Assembly: GCF_004377485.1 (NCBI RefSeq)
Contig: NZ_SNTY01000005.1
Span: forward strand, 1 to 64,000
Length of the DNA: 64,000 nt
Reading direction: 5' to 3'
Origin: Alkanindiges illinoisensis
Lineage (GTDB): Bacteria > Pseudomonadota > Gammaproteobacteria > Pseudomonadales > Moraxellaceae
Part shown: piece after piece, positions 9,687 through 19,340 of the stretch
How the letters are laid out: each line of letters begins with the position of its first letter
Position numbering within the stretch: the first letter of the stretch is position 1
The notes under the pieces: model-generated
Databases searched by the model: none
Seen by the model: only the letters and a program-made list of their open reading frames with translations
Told to the model about the DNA's origin: nothing
Position numbers and translations under genes: made by a program

Positions 9687-12413
9687 ATGACTTCCAGACA
9701 AAGTATTCAATTGAATGAGCAAAAGGTCACCTCCTTAGCAGAAGCTGCTGTAGCAAAGCCATCAAAACGTCGGGATAAGTCTATGAAAACTACCTCTATG
9801 CAAAGCACGTCTATCATTGCCCCTACCCATACCCGTGAAAAAACCCGGCTGCAACCCAATCAGCTAACACGCCTGCCGAATCTGGATAATATTCCTGCAT
9901 CTACCCGTCGCATCAAGCCTTTAAATGATTTTTTAGGCCAGCAGCGAGCACGAGCCTCGGTTGAGGCTGCCTTATCCTTACCTTACGATGGCTATAATAT
10001 TTTTGCTGTCGGCCCTAGCGGACTGGGCAAGCGCACCATGCTCAAGCGTTTGTTGCTTAAGCAGGCAGCGCAAATGCCAACGCCAAGTGACTGGGTGTAT
10101 GTCAATAATTTTGCCGACACCCGTCAGCCGATTGCACTGGAATTACCGGCGGGACAGGGTCCAAAACTTAAAAAAGCCATGCACCAGCTTTGGCAAACCA
10201 TGCTGAATACCCTAGAGCGCCGCTTTACCACCGATAGTTATCACGCACGCATTGAAACCATTCGCCAAGCCACTGGTCAGCAACAGCAGGATGCTTTAAT
10301 CGAGCTAACCCAGGAAGGTGAAGCGCTGGATTTGCGCCTGATTTCGCGTAATGAAGAACACCGTTTTGTCCCTGTGCATCATGTTGAGCCGCCATCAAAT
10401 GCTGGACAGTCAAATGTTGAACAGCCACAAAACAACTTGCCGCCTGAATTAACCGAAGAAGAAATGGCTGCACTGGCACCCAGTGTACGTGCCCGTATTG
10501 CCCAGAATGTGCGGCAAATGGACAAAAAACTGGAAAAACTGGGGTCACAACTGGGCCAAATGGAAGAACAGGCCCGTGCCAAGGTTTCTACCATCAACCG
10601 CGAGCTGGCCAGCAGTGTAGTTGAACCCAAGATTATGCAAATTGCCCAGCGCTTTGAGCATGTCAATGGTCTAGATTCATATTTAAAAGTATATGCACAG
10701 GATGTAATTACGCATGTTGAGCATATTCTGGCACAGGATGAAGAAGACTTTTTACCGGGCATCTTTGACCGTGTACCACCGCGTTATCAGGTAAATGTCG
10801 TGGTTACCCACAAGCCCAACAGTGGTGCGCCAGTCATTTTTGAAGACCTACCAACCCACTATAACCTATTGGGTCATGTTGAACAGCTCACCCAAATGGG
10901 CACAATTACCACTGACTTTACTCTGATCCGCTCCGGGGTACTGCATCATGCCAATGGCGGTTTTTTAATTCTGGAAGCAGATCAGCTGCTAGAACAACCT
11001 TATGCCTGGCAAGGCCTAAAACGGGCATTGCGTTCCGGTCACATCAAGCTGTCTTCTCTGGAACACATGATTACCCTGACTGGCAGTATTTCCATTGAAC
11101 CGGCAGCTATTCCGCTACAGGTGAAAGTGGTACTGCTGGGCGAACCCTATATTTATTATGAACTGCTGGAATTTGAACCCGAGCTTAACAGCCTGTTTAA
11201 GATCAGGGCAGATTTTACCGATACCCTGCCGCGCAATGATGAAAATGAACAGGCTTATATGCGCCTGATTGCCGATTATGTGCAAAAGGAAAAATTGCTG
11301 CCGTTTGATCGCAGTGCATTGGCTGCCCTGCTAACTGACTCCAGCCGTCAGGCCGAAGACCAGACTTCTCTGTCCCTGCATGCAGCAACTTTAGGTGACC
11401 TGCTCCGTGAAGCAGCGCATCTTGCTGCCAGTCGGGACGCTAGCATGGTGAGTGCCCAGCACATTGCTGATACCTTAGAACAGCGCCGCTACCGCTTGGG
11501 CTATTTACGTGAACTGTATTGGCAGGACTTGTCACGTGGTACACAACTGATTGAAACCAGCGGCCTGCGTTATGGTCAGATTAATGCGCTCACGGTCGTG
11601 CATTATGCTGATAGCGAATTTGGCCTGCCTGCCCGTCTCACTGCCTCGGTCTATCAGGGCGGCGGCGATATTCTGGATATTGAACGCAATGTTGAGCTGG
11701 GCGGTTCACTGCATGCCAAAGGCATCCTGATCATGTCGAGCTTCCTGCGCTCGCACTTTGGCCGCTCACAGCCCCTGCATTTTTCAGCAGCATTGGCCTT
11801 TGAGCAAAGCTATGGCGAAATTGATGGTGACAGTGCAACTTTGGCTGAATTAAGTGCCCTTATTTCTGCCATCAGCCATATTCCCATTGATCAGTCATGG
11901 TCTATTACCGGCTCCATGAACCAGTTGGGTCAGGTACAGCCTATTGGTGGTATTAATGCCAAGATTGAAGGTTTTTATGATGCCTGCAAACTGCAAGGTC
12001 TAAGTGGCAAGCAGGGTGTTATTTTCCCGGTACAAAACATGCAGCACCTGATGCTGCGTCAGGATGTGATTGAAGCGGTGGAACAAGGCAAGTTTCATTT
12101 ACATGCAATCGACACCATTGAACAGGCGCTTGAGCTGTTAATGGATCGCCCGGCAGGTCAAATTGACGCAAAAGGTAAATACACCAAAGGCAGTATTTAT
12201 GCCGAGGTCATGCGTCAGCTTAAATCATGGCAAGTGCTGGAAAGTGGTGAGCCGGAAAAGGATAAAAAGCGCAAAAAAAAGAAATCCAAGTCCAAAAAGG
12301 CTGGCTTGCAAAAGCAACCAGTTGAAGAGATTAATGAGGATAGTTCAACTGCTCTCAATGAAGCTGGTGAAGTGAAAACCAGCTCTAGTCAGCCAGATGA
12401 GCAAGGTAACTGA
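9687..12413 (+). CDS. Lon-type ATP-dependent protease (LonB/YcbZ/AsrA class)
   Basis: A 908-residue protein with an AAA module carrying Walker A GPSGLGKRT (about 109-117) and a long helical insert at roughly 150-330. A C-terminal Lon protease domain has the Ser-Lys dyad: Ser716 in DGDSATLAE and Lys759 in GGINAKIEGF. It lacks the Lon substrate-binding N-domain, so it belongs to the class of YcbZ and Pseudomonas AsrA, thought to act in stress proteolysis. The C-terminus is unusual: a lysine-rich tract near residues 855-873 followed by an acidic Ser/Glu tail. The start is uncertain, since the first ATG has no good ribosome-binding site and an in-frame ATG lies 32 codons later. The adjacent SMR gene starts 2 bp after the stop. 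Confidence 0.85.
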   Translation: MTSRQSIQLNEQKVTSLAEAAVAKPSKRRDKSMKTTSMQSTSIIAPTHTREKTRLQPNQLTRLPNLDNIPASTRRIKPLNDFLGQQRARASVEAALSLPYDGYNIFAVGPSGLGKRTMLKRLLLKQAAQMPTPSDWVYVNNFADTRQPIALELPAGQGPKLKKAMHQLWQTMLNTLERRFTTDSYHARIETIRQATGQQQQDALIELTQEGEALDLRLISRNEEHRFVPVHHVEPPSNAGQSNVEQPQNNLPPELTEEEMAALAPSVRARIAQNVRQMDKKLEKLGSQLGQMEEQARAKVSTINRELASSVVEPKIMQIAQRFEHVNGLDSYLKVYAQDVITHVEHILAQDEEDFLPGIFDRVPPRYQVNVVVTHKPNSGAPVIFEDLPTHYNLLGHVEQLTQMGTITTDFTLIRSGVLHHANGGFLILEADQLLEQPYAWQGLKRALRSGHIKLSSLEHMITLTGSISIEPAAIPLQVKVVLLGEPYIYYELLEFEPELNSLFKIRADFTDTLPRNDENEQAYMRLIADYVQKEKLLPFDRSALAALLTDSSRQAEDQTSLSLHAATLGDLLREAAHLAASRDASMVSAQHIADTLEQRRYRLGYLRELYWQDLSRGTQLIETSGLRYGQINALTVVHYADSEFGLPARLTASVYQGGGDILDIERNVELGGSLHAKGILIMSSFLRSHFGRSQPLHFSAALAFEQSYGEIDGDSATLAELSALISAISHIPIDQSWSITGSMNQLGQVQPIGGINAKIEGFYDACKLQGLSGKQGVIFPVQNMQHLMLRQDVIEAVEQGKFHLHAIDTIEQALELLMDRPAGQIDAKGKYTKGSIYAEVMRQLKSWQVLESGEPEKDKKRKKKKSKSKKAGLQKQPVEEINEDSSTALNEAGEVKTSSSQPDEQGN

Positions 12414-12414
12414 G

Positions 12415-12753
12415 ATGTTATGGCAAGCAATCATTTATCTGGCGCTGGCCATTGCCTGCGAAATTGCCGGAACCATCTGCCTGCGCCTGTCTGATGGCTT
12501 TAGCAAATGGCCGTATATTATCGGAATTGCCGCAGGTTATGGCCTAGCTTTCTGGTTTTTATCATTAAGCCTAAAGCTAGGTATGCCGCTTGGCATGGCC
12601 TATGCCATCTGGGCAGGACTTGGCACTGCCATTATTGCAGTGGTTGGCATTCTGGTATTTAAAGAACCCTTGGCCTTGCTGCAATGGCTTGGCATTTGCT
12701 GCATTATTGTTGGTGTTGTCTTACTGAATCTGGGTGGCAAAGTAAGCCATTAG
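12415..12753 (+). CDS. Small multidrug resistance (SMR) family transporter
   Basis: A 112-residue protein with four transmembrane helices. The essential SMR glutamate is at residue 16 (AIACEIAGT) and the helix-3 AIWAGLGTA signature is present. The family includes EmrE/QacE quaternary-ammonium exporters and Gdx guanidinium exporters; the exact substrate cannot be told from here. An upstream in-frame ATG at 12397 would overlap the protease gene, but the ATG at 12415 has an AAGG site at good distance and gives the usual family length. Probably translationally coupled to the protease gene. Confidence 0.85.
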   Translation: MLWQAIIYLALAIACEIAGTICLRLSDGFSKWPYIIGIAAGYGLAFWFLSLSLKLGMPLGMAYAIWAGLGTAIIAVVGILVFKEPLALLQWLGICCIIVGVVLLNLGGKVSH

Positions 12754-12827
12754 TTTTAATGGCTTGTTTTAAATTCCAGATTGATTCTCAGCTATAAAAC
12801 TCCACAATGAACTGATTCACTGCGCGT

Positions 12828-14066
12828 TTATGACGCTTTGGTATTCGATAAGGATTGGGGCGCCAGATGGGCAAATACATAGCCATCACGGCCTCTGTTC
12901 TTGGCCTTATATAACGCATGATCGGCACAATATAAAAAGTCATTCACGTCTTCATTCATTTGCGGTACATAGGTTACAACACCAATACTTAAAGTCACAT
13001 GCTGCGATATTTCGCTGGCCGGGTGTGGAATGTGCAGGTTTTTAATGGCCCGTAACAACCTCTCAGCCTGGCGAATGGCATGTTGCTGGCTGGTCATCGG
13101 TAGTAAAATCACAAACTCTTCACCACCGTAACGTGCTACCAATTCACCACTCCGCGTGGCAACCTTGGTAATGGCGTGAGCGATTTTAAGTAAACATTGA
13201 TCGCCTGCCAGATGCCCCAGTGAATCGTTATAGGCCTTAAAATAATCAATATCAATCATCATCATGGATAGCGGAGTCTGGTGACGCATGGCGCGATACC
13301 ATTCTTCTTCCAGCATTTCATCCAGATAACGGCGGTTGGCAATCCCGGTTAGGGCATCCTGACGTGACATGACTTCCAGTTGCTGGGTCTGCTGTACCAT
13401 TTCAATGCGATGTAATTCCAGCAGACAGGATTGCAAATAATTTTCGCGATGATGGCGATCAGTCACATAGGCCAAAGCCATGCCCAGAAAACTACTGAAT
13501 GTATAGGTGCGGTTGAGCAGGGTCCATGCAATTTCATTACTAAAATACATGCTAACCAATGTGCCTAATGCACCCCCTACCCAGCCTGCCAGAATGGCCA
13601 CATAAAAACGCAGCCCCACAAAACCATAAACAATTACTACAGCATACATAATAGCGGCATGTAACAGCACACTACCCTGTTCATCATGAACCAGATTAAC
13701 AATCGTAAAGGAAATGGCAATTGCAATTGTCGAACCAATGGTGGCATACCAATCAAACCACTGGTGCATTTTTTCAAACCAGCTAAAACCCCAGGCTGTC
13801 AGGATAATAATGCCCACACAGCCATACAGCTTTAGCCACAGGCCCACTTGTTCAGCAGGTAACAGCTGATAAATGCCATAACTCAAGAATAGGTAAAGCA
13901 GCAGGATAATTGGGCCACGATAACGAAATTCGTGTGCAGCTTCATTTTGATATTGAAATCGATAGTCTTTTTCCAGTTTTGCAGGAAACCAGACAAAGTT
14001 CAAATCCTTACCCAGTAATTTTTGGATTTCTTTACGTTCCAGCAGATTGGAACCTTGTAGTTTCAT
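12828..14066 (-). CDS. Membrane-bound diguanylate cyclase (GGDEF)
   Basis: A 412-residue protein with about six transmembrane helices (roughly residues 50-210) and a C-terminal GGDEF domain (about 245-405). The catalytic signature is intact, RYGGEEFVIL, so cyclic di-GMP synthesis is expected. Five residues upstream, where the product-inhibition site RxxD sits, the sequence is RSGE, so feedback inhibition may be weaker. The sensory N-terminus has no named domain I recognise. A GTG 13 codons upstream is possible, but the ATG at 14066 has an AAGGA site. It converges with the SMR gene. Confidence 0.88.
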   Translation of the reverse strand: MKLQGSNLLERKEIQKLLGKDLNFVWFPAKLEKDYRFQYQNEAAHEFRYRGPIILLLYLFLSYGIYQLLPAEQVGLWLKLYGCVGIIILTAWGFSWFEKMHQWFDWYATIGSTIAIAISFTIVNLVHDEQGSVLLHAAIMYAVVIVYGFVGLRFYVAILAGWVGGALGTLVSMYFSNEIAWTLLNRTYTFSSFLGMALAYVTDRHHRENYLQSCLLELHRIEMVQQTQQLEVMSRQDALTGIANRRYLDEMLEEEWYRAMRHQTPLSMMMIDIDYFKAYNDSLGHLAGDQCLLKIAHAITKVATRSGELVARYGGEEFVILLPMTSQQHAIRQAERLLRAIKNLHIPHPASEISQHVTLSIGVVTYVPQMNEDVNDFLYCADHALYKAKNRGRDGYVFAHLAPQSLSNTKAS

Positions 14067-14328
14067 TATGGCCGCATCCTTGGTGGAAGTGCTTAAACAC
14101 CTCACTGTCCTTATAACAATCCCACAGTCATCCTAACATTGGGAAAAAGTAGTTCTATTAGTTTTATATTGTGTAAAAATAGCAGAAGTTTTATATTTTT
14201 TAATAGTTCGAATTACAAAATGTAATAAAAGGCTTACACGTTAGGTCACGAAATAACCTTGCCAATACGTACTGGAAATTATTAACTTCTATAAAGGATA
14301 AATATAAGCTACAGGTTAGGGATAAACC

Positions 14329-15147
14329 ATGAACTCATTGAATAACTCTATAGATAGCATCACTCCCACTTTAAATGGCAGTCAAACCAAGGATTCTCAA
14401 GCTAAAAAAGCTTACAGCCATGAGCTGGAAATAACGCCACACAATGAATGGTCACAGGCTTTCTGGGATCAGTTATTGCCTGCCAAAAATCGGGTTAGCC
14501 AGCATCCCTTATTTCAGGATCTGGCAACCGGACGGCTAAGCCTGGCCTGTTTTAAACATGCACTGTTAAATTTCTACCCACTGGTTGCCCATTTTCCTTC
14601 CTATATGGCAATGAGTTTGGCAAAAGCCACTGCATTTCAGCTGCCTGGTGTGACTGAAGCACGTAACTGGCTTATCCAAAACATCAAGGTAGAAGAGCGA
14701 CACTTGTACTGGTATCAGGACTGGGCGTTGGGTTTTGGTTTAACTGTTGATGAGCTTGATCATGTCTGCCCACCAGCCGCCATGAATGCCGTGAACCATT
14801 ATTTATGGAGCGTGGCCTATCGCGGAACTTTGGCAGAAACTATTGCAGCAACCAACCTTGCCATTGAATGGGCGACTGGCGACTGGACAATTCAGGTTTA
14901 TAAAGGCATAGAAGCCTATGCCAAGCATCCTGAAATCCAGATTAGCAGCAGAACAGTGGCATGGTTGCGTGCACATGCGCACTATGATGATTTGCATCCT
15001 TATGAAGCCATGGAACTGATCAAGCGCCTGTGTAATCACGATGTTGTAATGCAGCAAAAGGCCTTACAGGCTGCCCAGCAGGGCTTGGCTTACTATGAGC
15101 TGGCGCTGGACGAATGCTACAAAATCCAGAAACTATCCAAGGCTTAA
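14329..15147 (+). CDS. Heme-oxygenase-fold (TenA/PqqC/CADD-like) diiron oxidase candidate
   Basis: A 272-residue all-helical protein of the TenA/PqqC superfamily. After a ~35-residue disordered Ser/Asn-rich head it shows helices with potential metal ligands: VEERHLYWYQDW (Glu/His), LAIEWATGDWT, and AHAHYDDLHPYEA (His, Asp, His). This pattern fits heme-oxygenase-like diiron oxidases such as CADD rather than TenA thiaminase, which uses a Cys not seen here. The reaction is unknown. The gene stands alone, followed by a terminator shared with grxD. Confidence 0.7.
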   Translation: MNSLNNSIDSITPTLNGSQTKDSQAKKAYSHELEITPHNEWSQAFWDQLLPAKNRVSQHPLFQDLATGRLSLACFKHALLNFYPLVAHFPSYMAMSLAKATAFQLPGVTEARNWLIQNIKVEERHLYWYQDWALGFGLTVDELDHVCPPAAMNAVNHYLWSVAYRGTLAETIAATNLAIEWATGDWTIQVYKGIEAYAKHPEIQISSRTVAWLRAHAHYDDLHPYEAMELIKRLCNHDVVMQQKALQAAQQGLAYYELALDECYKIQKLSKA

Positions 15148-15189
15148 TTTTAGAACTCTCAGTTATTTTAGATTTTAGATTTGACCAAT

Positions 15190-15219
15190 AAAAAAGAGCC
15201 TGATTTGAGGCTCTTTTTT
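15190..15219. terminator. Bidirectional terminator
   Basis: Stem AAAAAAGAGCCT/AGGCTCTTTTTT with a 6-base loop, lying between the converging diiron-oxidase and grxD genes. Confidence 0.93.
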
Positions 15220-15254
15220 ATTGATTTATCTTTTATGGATTCATCATGCAACGC

Positions 15255-15617
15255 TTATTGCGCTTCTGGACTATTTTGTTCAATCAGAGGCTTAAGCTCA
15301 CCTTTTTGGAACATTTCCAGCACGATGTCACTACCACCAATCAGCTCACCACCGACCCAAAGCTGCGGAAAAGTAGGCCAGTTGGCAATACGCGGCAGGG
15401 TTGCCCGAATGTCCGGGTTTTCCAGAATATTCACGTAGGCAAAAGGACGACCAATCTGGCTTAAAGCTTCAACTGCACGCGCCGAAAAGCCACACTGTGG
15501 AAACTGGGGAGTGCCTTTCATGTATAAAATCACAGGATGCTTGGCAATTTGCTCACGAATCAAAGTTTCGGTGCTGTTGTCAGCATGAGCTGGGTTAGGG
15601 TTGGCTGCGTCAGTCAT
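15255..15617 (-). CDS. grxD: Monothiol glutaredoxin (Grx4 type)
   Basis: A 120-residue thioredoxin-fold protein with the monothiol active site CGFS in FPQCGFSARA and the glutathione-binding WPTFPQLWV and GGSDIV segments. This class carries and delivers [2Fe-2S] clusters. The frame extends 16 codons upstream, but MTDAANPN has an AGAGG site and the typical short head. Monocistronic, ending at a strong terminator. Confidence 0.95.
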   Translation of the reverse strand: MTDAANPNPAHADNSTETLIREQIAKHPVILYMKGTPQFPQCGFSARAVEALSQIGRPFAYVNILENPDIRATLPRIANWPTFPQLWVGGELIGGSDIVLEMFQKGELKPLIEQNSPEAQ

Positions 15618-15808
15618 AAAACAAACCTCTTTAAATGTCGCGCTATTATAGCGGTGATTCACCATAACGGCTATTGGATTAAATTAGGCTTACATGCACT
15701 GATTTCAAGCCTGCCCTTTGGTGAAAATTCTGCAAAAGCGTCTCACCTTGGATAAAAGTTTTGTTAAGATGCTTAACTCCTGTTTTGTCCCAACAAAGAG
15801 CGCTGACA

Positions 15809-17041
15809 ATGACCGTGCCCCCTGATTTTACTTCTGTAAAAAAACAAACCAATAATCAAACTAGCAGTTTAATGCCCACTTATGCACGTCAACCCATTGC
15901 TTTTGTTCGAGGCCAGGGCAGTTATTTATATACTGAAGATGGCACAGCCTATCTGGATGCCTTAACTGGGATTGCCGTGTGCGGGCTGGGTCATGCGCAT
16001 CCTGTAGTAGCGCAGGCTATAAGTGAACAGGCTAGCCTACTGGTGCATACCAGCAACCTGTTTGAAATTCCCTGGCAGGAAGCTGCTGGCCAGCTCCTGA
16101 CCCACGTTGCAGGCATGCAACAGGTATTTTTTAGCAACAGTGGTGCCGAAGCCAATGAAGCAGCGATTAAGCTGGCACGCATTAGTGGGCATAAAAAAGG
16201 TTTTAGCTCACCAAAAATTATTGTCATGGAAAAATCATTTCATGGCCGCACGCTGGCTACATTGTCTGCGACTGGCAATGCCAAGGTACAGGCTGGCTTT
16301 GCCCCACTGGTCGAAGGCTTTTTGCGTGTTCCCTTTGGTGATGTTGAAGCTATCAAGCAACTGGCCAGCCAGCATGATGATATTGTGGCCATTCTGGTCG
16401 AGCCCATTCAGGGCGAAGGTGGCATCAATACGGCGCCCCAGGGTTTTGAGTACTTAAACCAGCTACGTGATTTGTGTGACCAGCATGACTGGCTATTGAT
16501 GCTGGATGAAATTCAAACCGGTAATGGCCGTACCGGTAAATATTTTGCCTTTCAGCACACCAGCATTACACCTGACGTCCTCACGACTGCCAAAGGTTTA
16601 GGTAATGGCTTTCCGGTTGGCGCCTGTATGGTGCAAGGCAAGGCGGTTAACCTGTTTGCTGCCGGTAATCATGGTTCTACCTATGGCGGAACGCCCCTAG
16701 CCTGTCGCACGGTCTACACGGTAATCGATTGTCTGCAAAAAGAAGGCGCTATTGAAAACGCTGCCAAAATGGGAACTTATCTGGTTGAACAACTCCAGCA
16801 AAAACTGGCACAGCATCAGGTGAGCGTACGTGGTTTTGGCCTGATGATTGGTATTGAGCTGCCAATTGCCTGTAGTGAACTCGTGGCTCAGGCGCGTGAT
16901 GAAAAGCAGCTGATTATTAATGTCACAGCGGACAAGGTGGTACGCCTGCTCCCTGCCCTGAATATTTCACAAGCGGATGCTGATGAAATTGTAAACCGAC
17001 TGGTGCCACTCATCAGCAATTTTATTCAAAGCAAAGCCTAA
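15809..17041 (+). CDS. argD: Acetylornithine aminotransferase
   Basis: A 410-residue class-III PLP aminotransferase making N-acetylornithine in arginine biosynthesis; the same fold also serves succinyl-diaminopimelate in lysine synthesis. Visible are the phosphate-binding NSGAEANEAAIKLAR, the LMLDEIQTGNGRTG block and the Schiff-base lysine in TTAKGLGNGFPVGA. The frame opens with a TTG at 15761; the ATG at 15809 is preferred. A strong terminator follows. Confidence 0.92.
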   Translation: MTVPPDFTSVKKQTNNQTSSLMPTYARQPIAFVRGQGSYLYTEDGTAYLDALTGIAVCGLGHAHPVVAQAISEQASLLVHTSNLFEIPWQEAAGQLLTHVAGMQQVFFSNSGAEANEAAIKLARISGHKKGFSSPKIIVMEKSFHGRTLATLSATGNAKVQAGFAPLVEGFLRVPFGDVEAIKQLASQHDDIVAILVEPIQGEGGINTAPQGFEYLNQLRDLCDQHDWLLMLDEIQTGNGRTGKYFAFQHTSITPDVLTTAKGLGNGFPVGACMVQGKAVNLFAAGNHGSTYGGTPLACRTVYTVIDCLQKEGAIENAAKMGTYLVEQLQQKLAQHQVSVRGFGLMIGIELPIACSELVAQARDEKQLIINVTADKVVRLLPALNISQADADEIVNRLVPLISNFIQSKA

Positions 17042-17077
17042 ACTGGCCTAATTTTCAGCCTTAAAACATAGCTGCAT

Positions 17078-17116
17078 AAAAAAACCGCCCAGTTTCAATC
17101 CTGAGGCGGTTTTTTT
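17078..17116. terminator. Bidirectional terminator between argD and the LysR gene
   Basis: Stem AAAAAAACCGCC/GGCGGTTTTTTT, extended inward by CAG/CTG. Confidence 0.95.
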
Positions 17117-17137
17117 ATAACAATAGAAAATTAAATT

Positions 17138-18082
17138 TTAGCCAGTGATTTCATCGGTTAAACGGCGTACCGAACGGCCACCGGGTAACTGGCTAAAATA
17201 TTGTGACAGGGCGTCCAGACAGCGATAAATCTTGGTAGGTTGCTGCTCACGTTTTAAGGTTACAGCATACAGAATATAATCCTGCATTTTCCATTGGGGC
17301 AAGACTTCGACCAAATCACCCCGTGCCAGTTCCTTCTGCACATCCAGATATAAAATGCGTCCAACCCCATGCCCTGCCAGACACAATGACTTGGTAACAA
17401 ACACATTATTATTATGAATGCGCGCAGGCATAAACACATGCTTTTGCTCACCAGTGGCTGCGTTGGTCAGGTAGATATCCTGCGGATTTTGCACCAGATC
17501 AATCGGCAAAAGCTCAAGCTGGGTTAAATCCTCCGGTGTTTGAATAGGTGCAAATTTTCTTAAATACGTGGGTGATGCACACAGGATCTGGTCAACACGT
17601 GCCATAGGCCGGGCAATTAATGAAGAATCGGCCAGTGTTGGACTCATACGAATGGCAATATCAATGCGCTCTTCAATCAGGTCAATATAGCGATTATCCG
17701 CCTCAAAATGCACTTTTAGGCTAGGATGCGCTGCCAACCAGCAAGACAGTGCAGGCACCACATGCATTGCTCCAAGCTCTGGTGTCGTGGCAATCCGCAA
17801 ATCACCTACCAGATCATCACGCAATTCACTAATACGGATGCGCCCGCGCTCAGCAGCAGCTACCATTTCCTGACAACTATGAAAAAATGCCTGACCCGCT
17901 TCTGTTAAACTCAATTTACGGGTAGAACGATGCAACAGCAGTACATCCATTTCCTCTTCCAGCGAACGAATCTGCTGGCTCACTGCACTGGTGGTTATTC
18001 CCAGTTCTCTGGCTGCACCACTAAAAGAACGACGTTCCACCACGCAGGCAAATACTGCCATACTTCGTAAATTATCAAGCAT
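17138..18082 (-). CDS. LysR-family transcriptional regulator
   Basis: A 314-residue regulator with an N-terminal winged helix (residues 5-62, GITTSAVSQQIRSLEEEM recognition region) and a substrate-binding domain from about residue 90. In sequence style it belongs to the CrgA-like branch. Its target is unknown: argD converges on it, and the nlpD-like gene upstream is on the same strand 71 bp away, so no divergent partner points to a regulon. An in-frame ATG at 18082 with GAGGTGAG upstream is the start. Confidence 0.88.
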   Translation of the reverse strand: MLDNLRSMAVFACVVERRSFSGAARELGITTSAVSQQIRSLEEEMDVLLLHRSTRKLSLTEAGQAFFHSCQEMVAAAERGRIRISELRDDLVGDLRIATTPELGAMHVVPALSCWLAAHPSLKVHFEADNRYIDLIEERIDIAIRMSPTLADSSLIARPMARVDQILCASPTYLRKFAPIQTPEDLTQLELLPIDLVQNPQDIYLTNAATGEQKHVFMPARIHNNNVFVTKSLCLAGHGVGRILYLDVQKELARGDLVEVLPQWKMQDYILYAVTLKREQQPTKIYRCLDALSQYFSQLPGGRSVRRLTDEITG

Positions 18083-18153
18083 TGTTTGCGCTCACCTCAA
18101 AAGGATGTTACTGATTTATTTATTTTATGGTTTTCGCTTAATTATCATAAACC

Positions 18154-19050
18154 CTAACGGGCAGGCAGCAAGCTGGCTGGATTAATCGGTTTACCATTTA
18201 AACGAACCTGAAATTCTAGCATAGTTTGCGTCGTTCCACTGGAACCCATTTCGGCAATTTTCTGGCCTGCTTTCACACGGTCATTCTCCTTAACGATCAT
18301 TTTACTGTTATGGGCGTATGCCGTGACATAACCATTGCTATGACGCACCAATACCAGATTGCCATATTCTGTCAGCCGGTCACTGGCATAAACCACCTCT
18401 CCATCAGCCGCAGCCCGTACGGGATCACCTGGGTTACCGCTGATACGCACCCCTTTAATATCGCGTGCCAGATCAAATTGCTGAAGCACCGGCCCACTTG
18501 CCGGCCATTGCCAGCTCAGACCGGAGGGCAATGTCGTTGGGGTATTGGGCAAAATAGGTGGTGGGGTTACTGTCGGCGTATTACGCACTGTGCTGGCAGG
18601 CTGTGGCGTGGTTCTTACAGGCTGCTGTACCGGTAAGGTCGTGGTTTGAATGGCCACAGGTGCAGGCGTTGCAGAGGTTTTTACCTGGATGCGTGGTGCA
18701 TCCTTACCGCCGTTATGCAAGCGCAAGCTCTGGTTGGTATATATGGTATAGCTGGAATCAATATTATTAATGCGTGCAATTTCGCGGTAATCCAGATTAT
18801 AACGTGAAGCAATCTGGCTTAAGGTATCGCCTGCTTTAACCGTATAATATTGAGGAATAACAATCAGGCGAGACTGGGTTGGATTCACAACCGGTTTTGA
18901 TGCACAACCTGCCATTAGCAATACAACAGCACTGCATAGGATGGGTCTGTATTTAAAAGGGAAATTTCTGTGTTGATCGGTTGCTATCTTTGTCTGCTTT
19001 GGTGCGCAATTTTGCATGGAAAGCCCTGATAAATAGCTCAACCACTTCAT
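18154..19050 (-). CDS. NlpD-like lipoprotein with LysM and degenerate LytM (M23) domains
   Basis: A 298-residue lipoprotein with lipobox LLMAGC (Cys about residue 49), LysM peptidoglycan-binding domain (about 68-112, YYTVKAGDTLSQIA), a Pro/Thr-rich linker and a C-terminal LytM/M23 domain (about 195-295). Where active M23 enzymes have HxxxD, this one reads RISGNPGD, so a zinc ligand is missing, as in the amidase activators NlpD and EnvC. It is likely to activate cell-wall amidases at division rather than cut peptidoglycan itself. The N-terminal region before the signal hydrophobic core is unusually long (~35 residues), but the ATG has a good AGGGG site. Confidence 0.85.
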   Translation of the reverse strand: MKWLSYLSGLSMQNCAPKQTKIATDQHRNFPFKYRPILCSAVVLLMAGCASKPVVNPTQSRLIVIPQYYTVKAGDTLSQIASRYNLDYREIARINNIDSSYTIYTNQSLRLHNGGKDAPRIQVKTSATPAPVAIQTTTLPVQQPVRTTPQPASTVRNTPTVTPPPILPNTPTTLPSGLSWQWPASGPVLQQFDLARDIKGVRISGNPGDPVRAAADGEVVYASDRLTEYGNLVLVRHSNGYVTAYAHNSKMIVKENDRVKAGQKIAEMGSSGTTQTMLEFQVRLNGKPINPASLLPAR

Positions 19051-19340
19051 AAAATACCCCTGCTTTGAATAACTTTATCTCACTTGAAAATTTGCGTTTG
19101 CTCAGCTAATTTTTTACAAACACCGTGAAAGCATAACAAGAAAAATAGTTTAGAAACGTTTTTTTCACGAACTGATAACGAAAACTCACAGTATGCTTTA
19201 GAAAAAATCAATAATCGCTCAACGCTAATAGTTTTAAGGGATTGCTATAAATTTTTCTTATGAAAAATCAACAAAAAGCTTCAGTAACTGTTGAGGAATT
19301 GGCTTTATGCTAGCGCTGCTTATAATCTGGAATTTTATAC

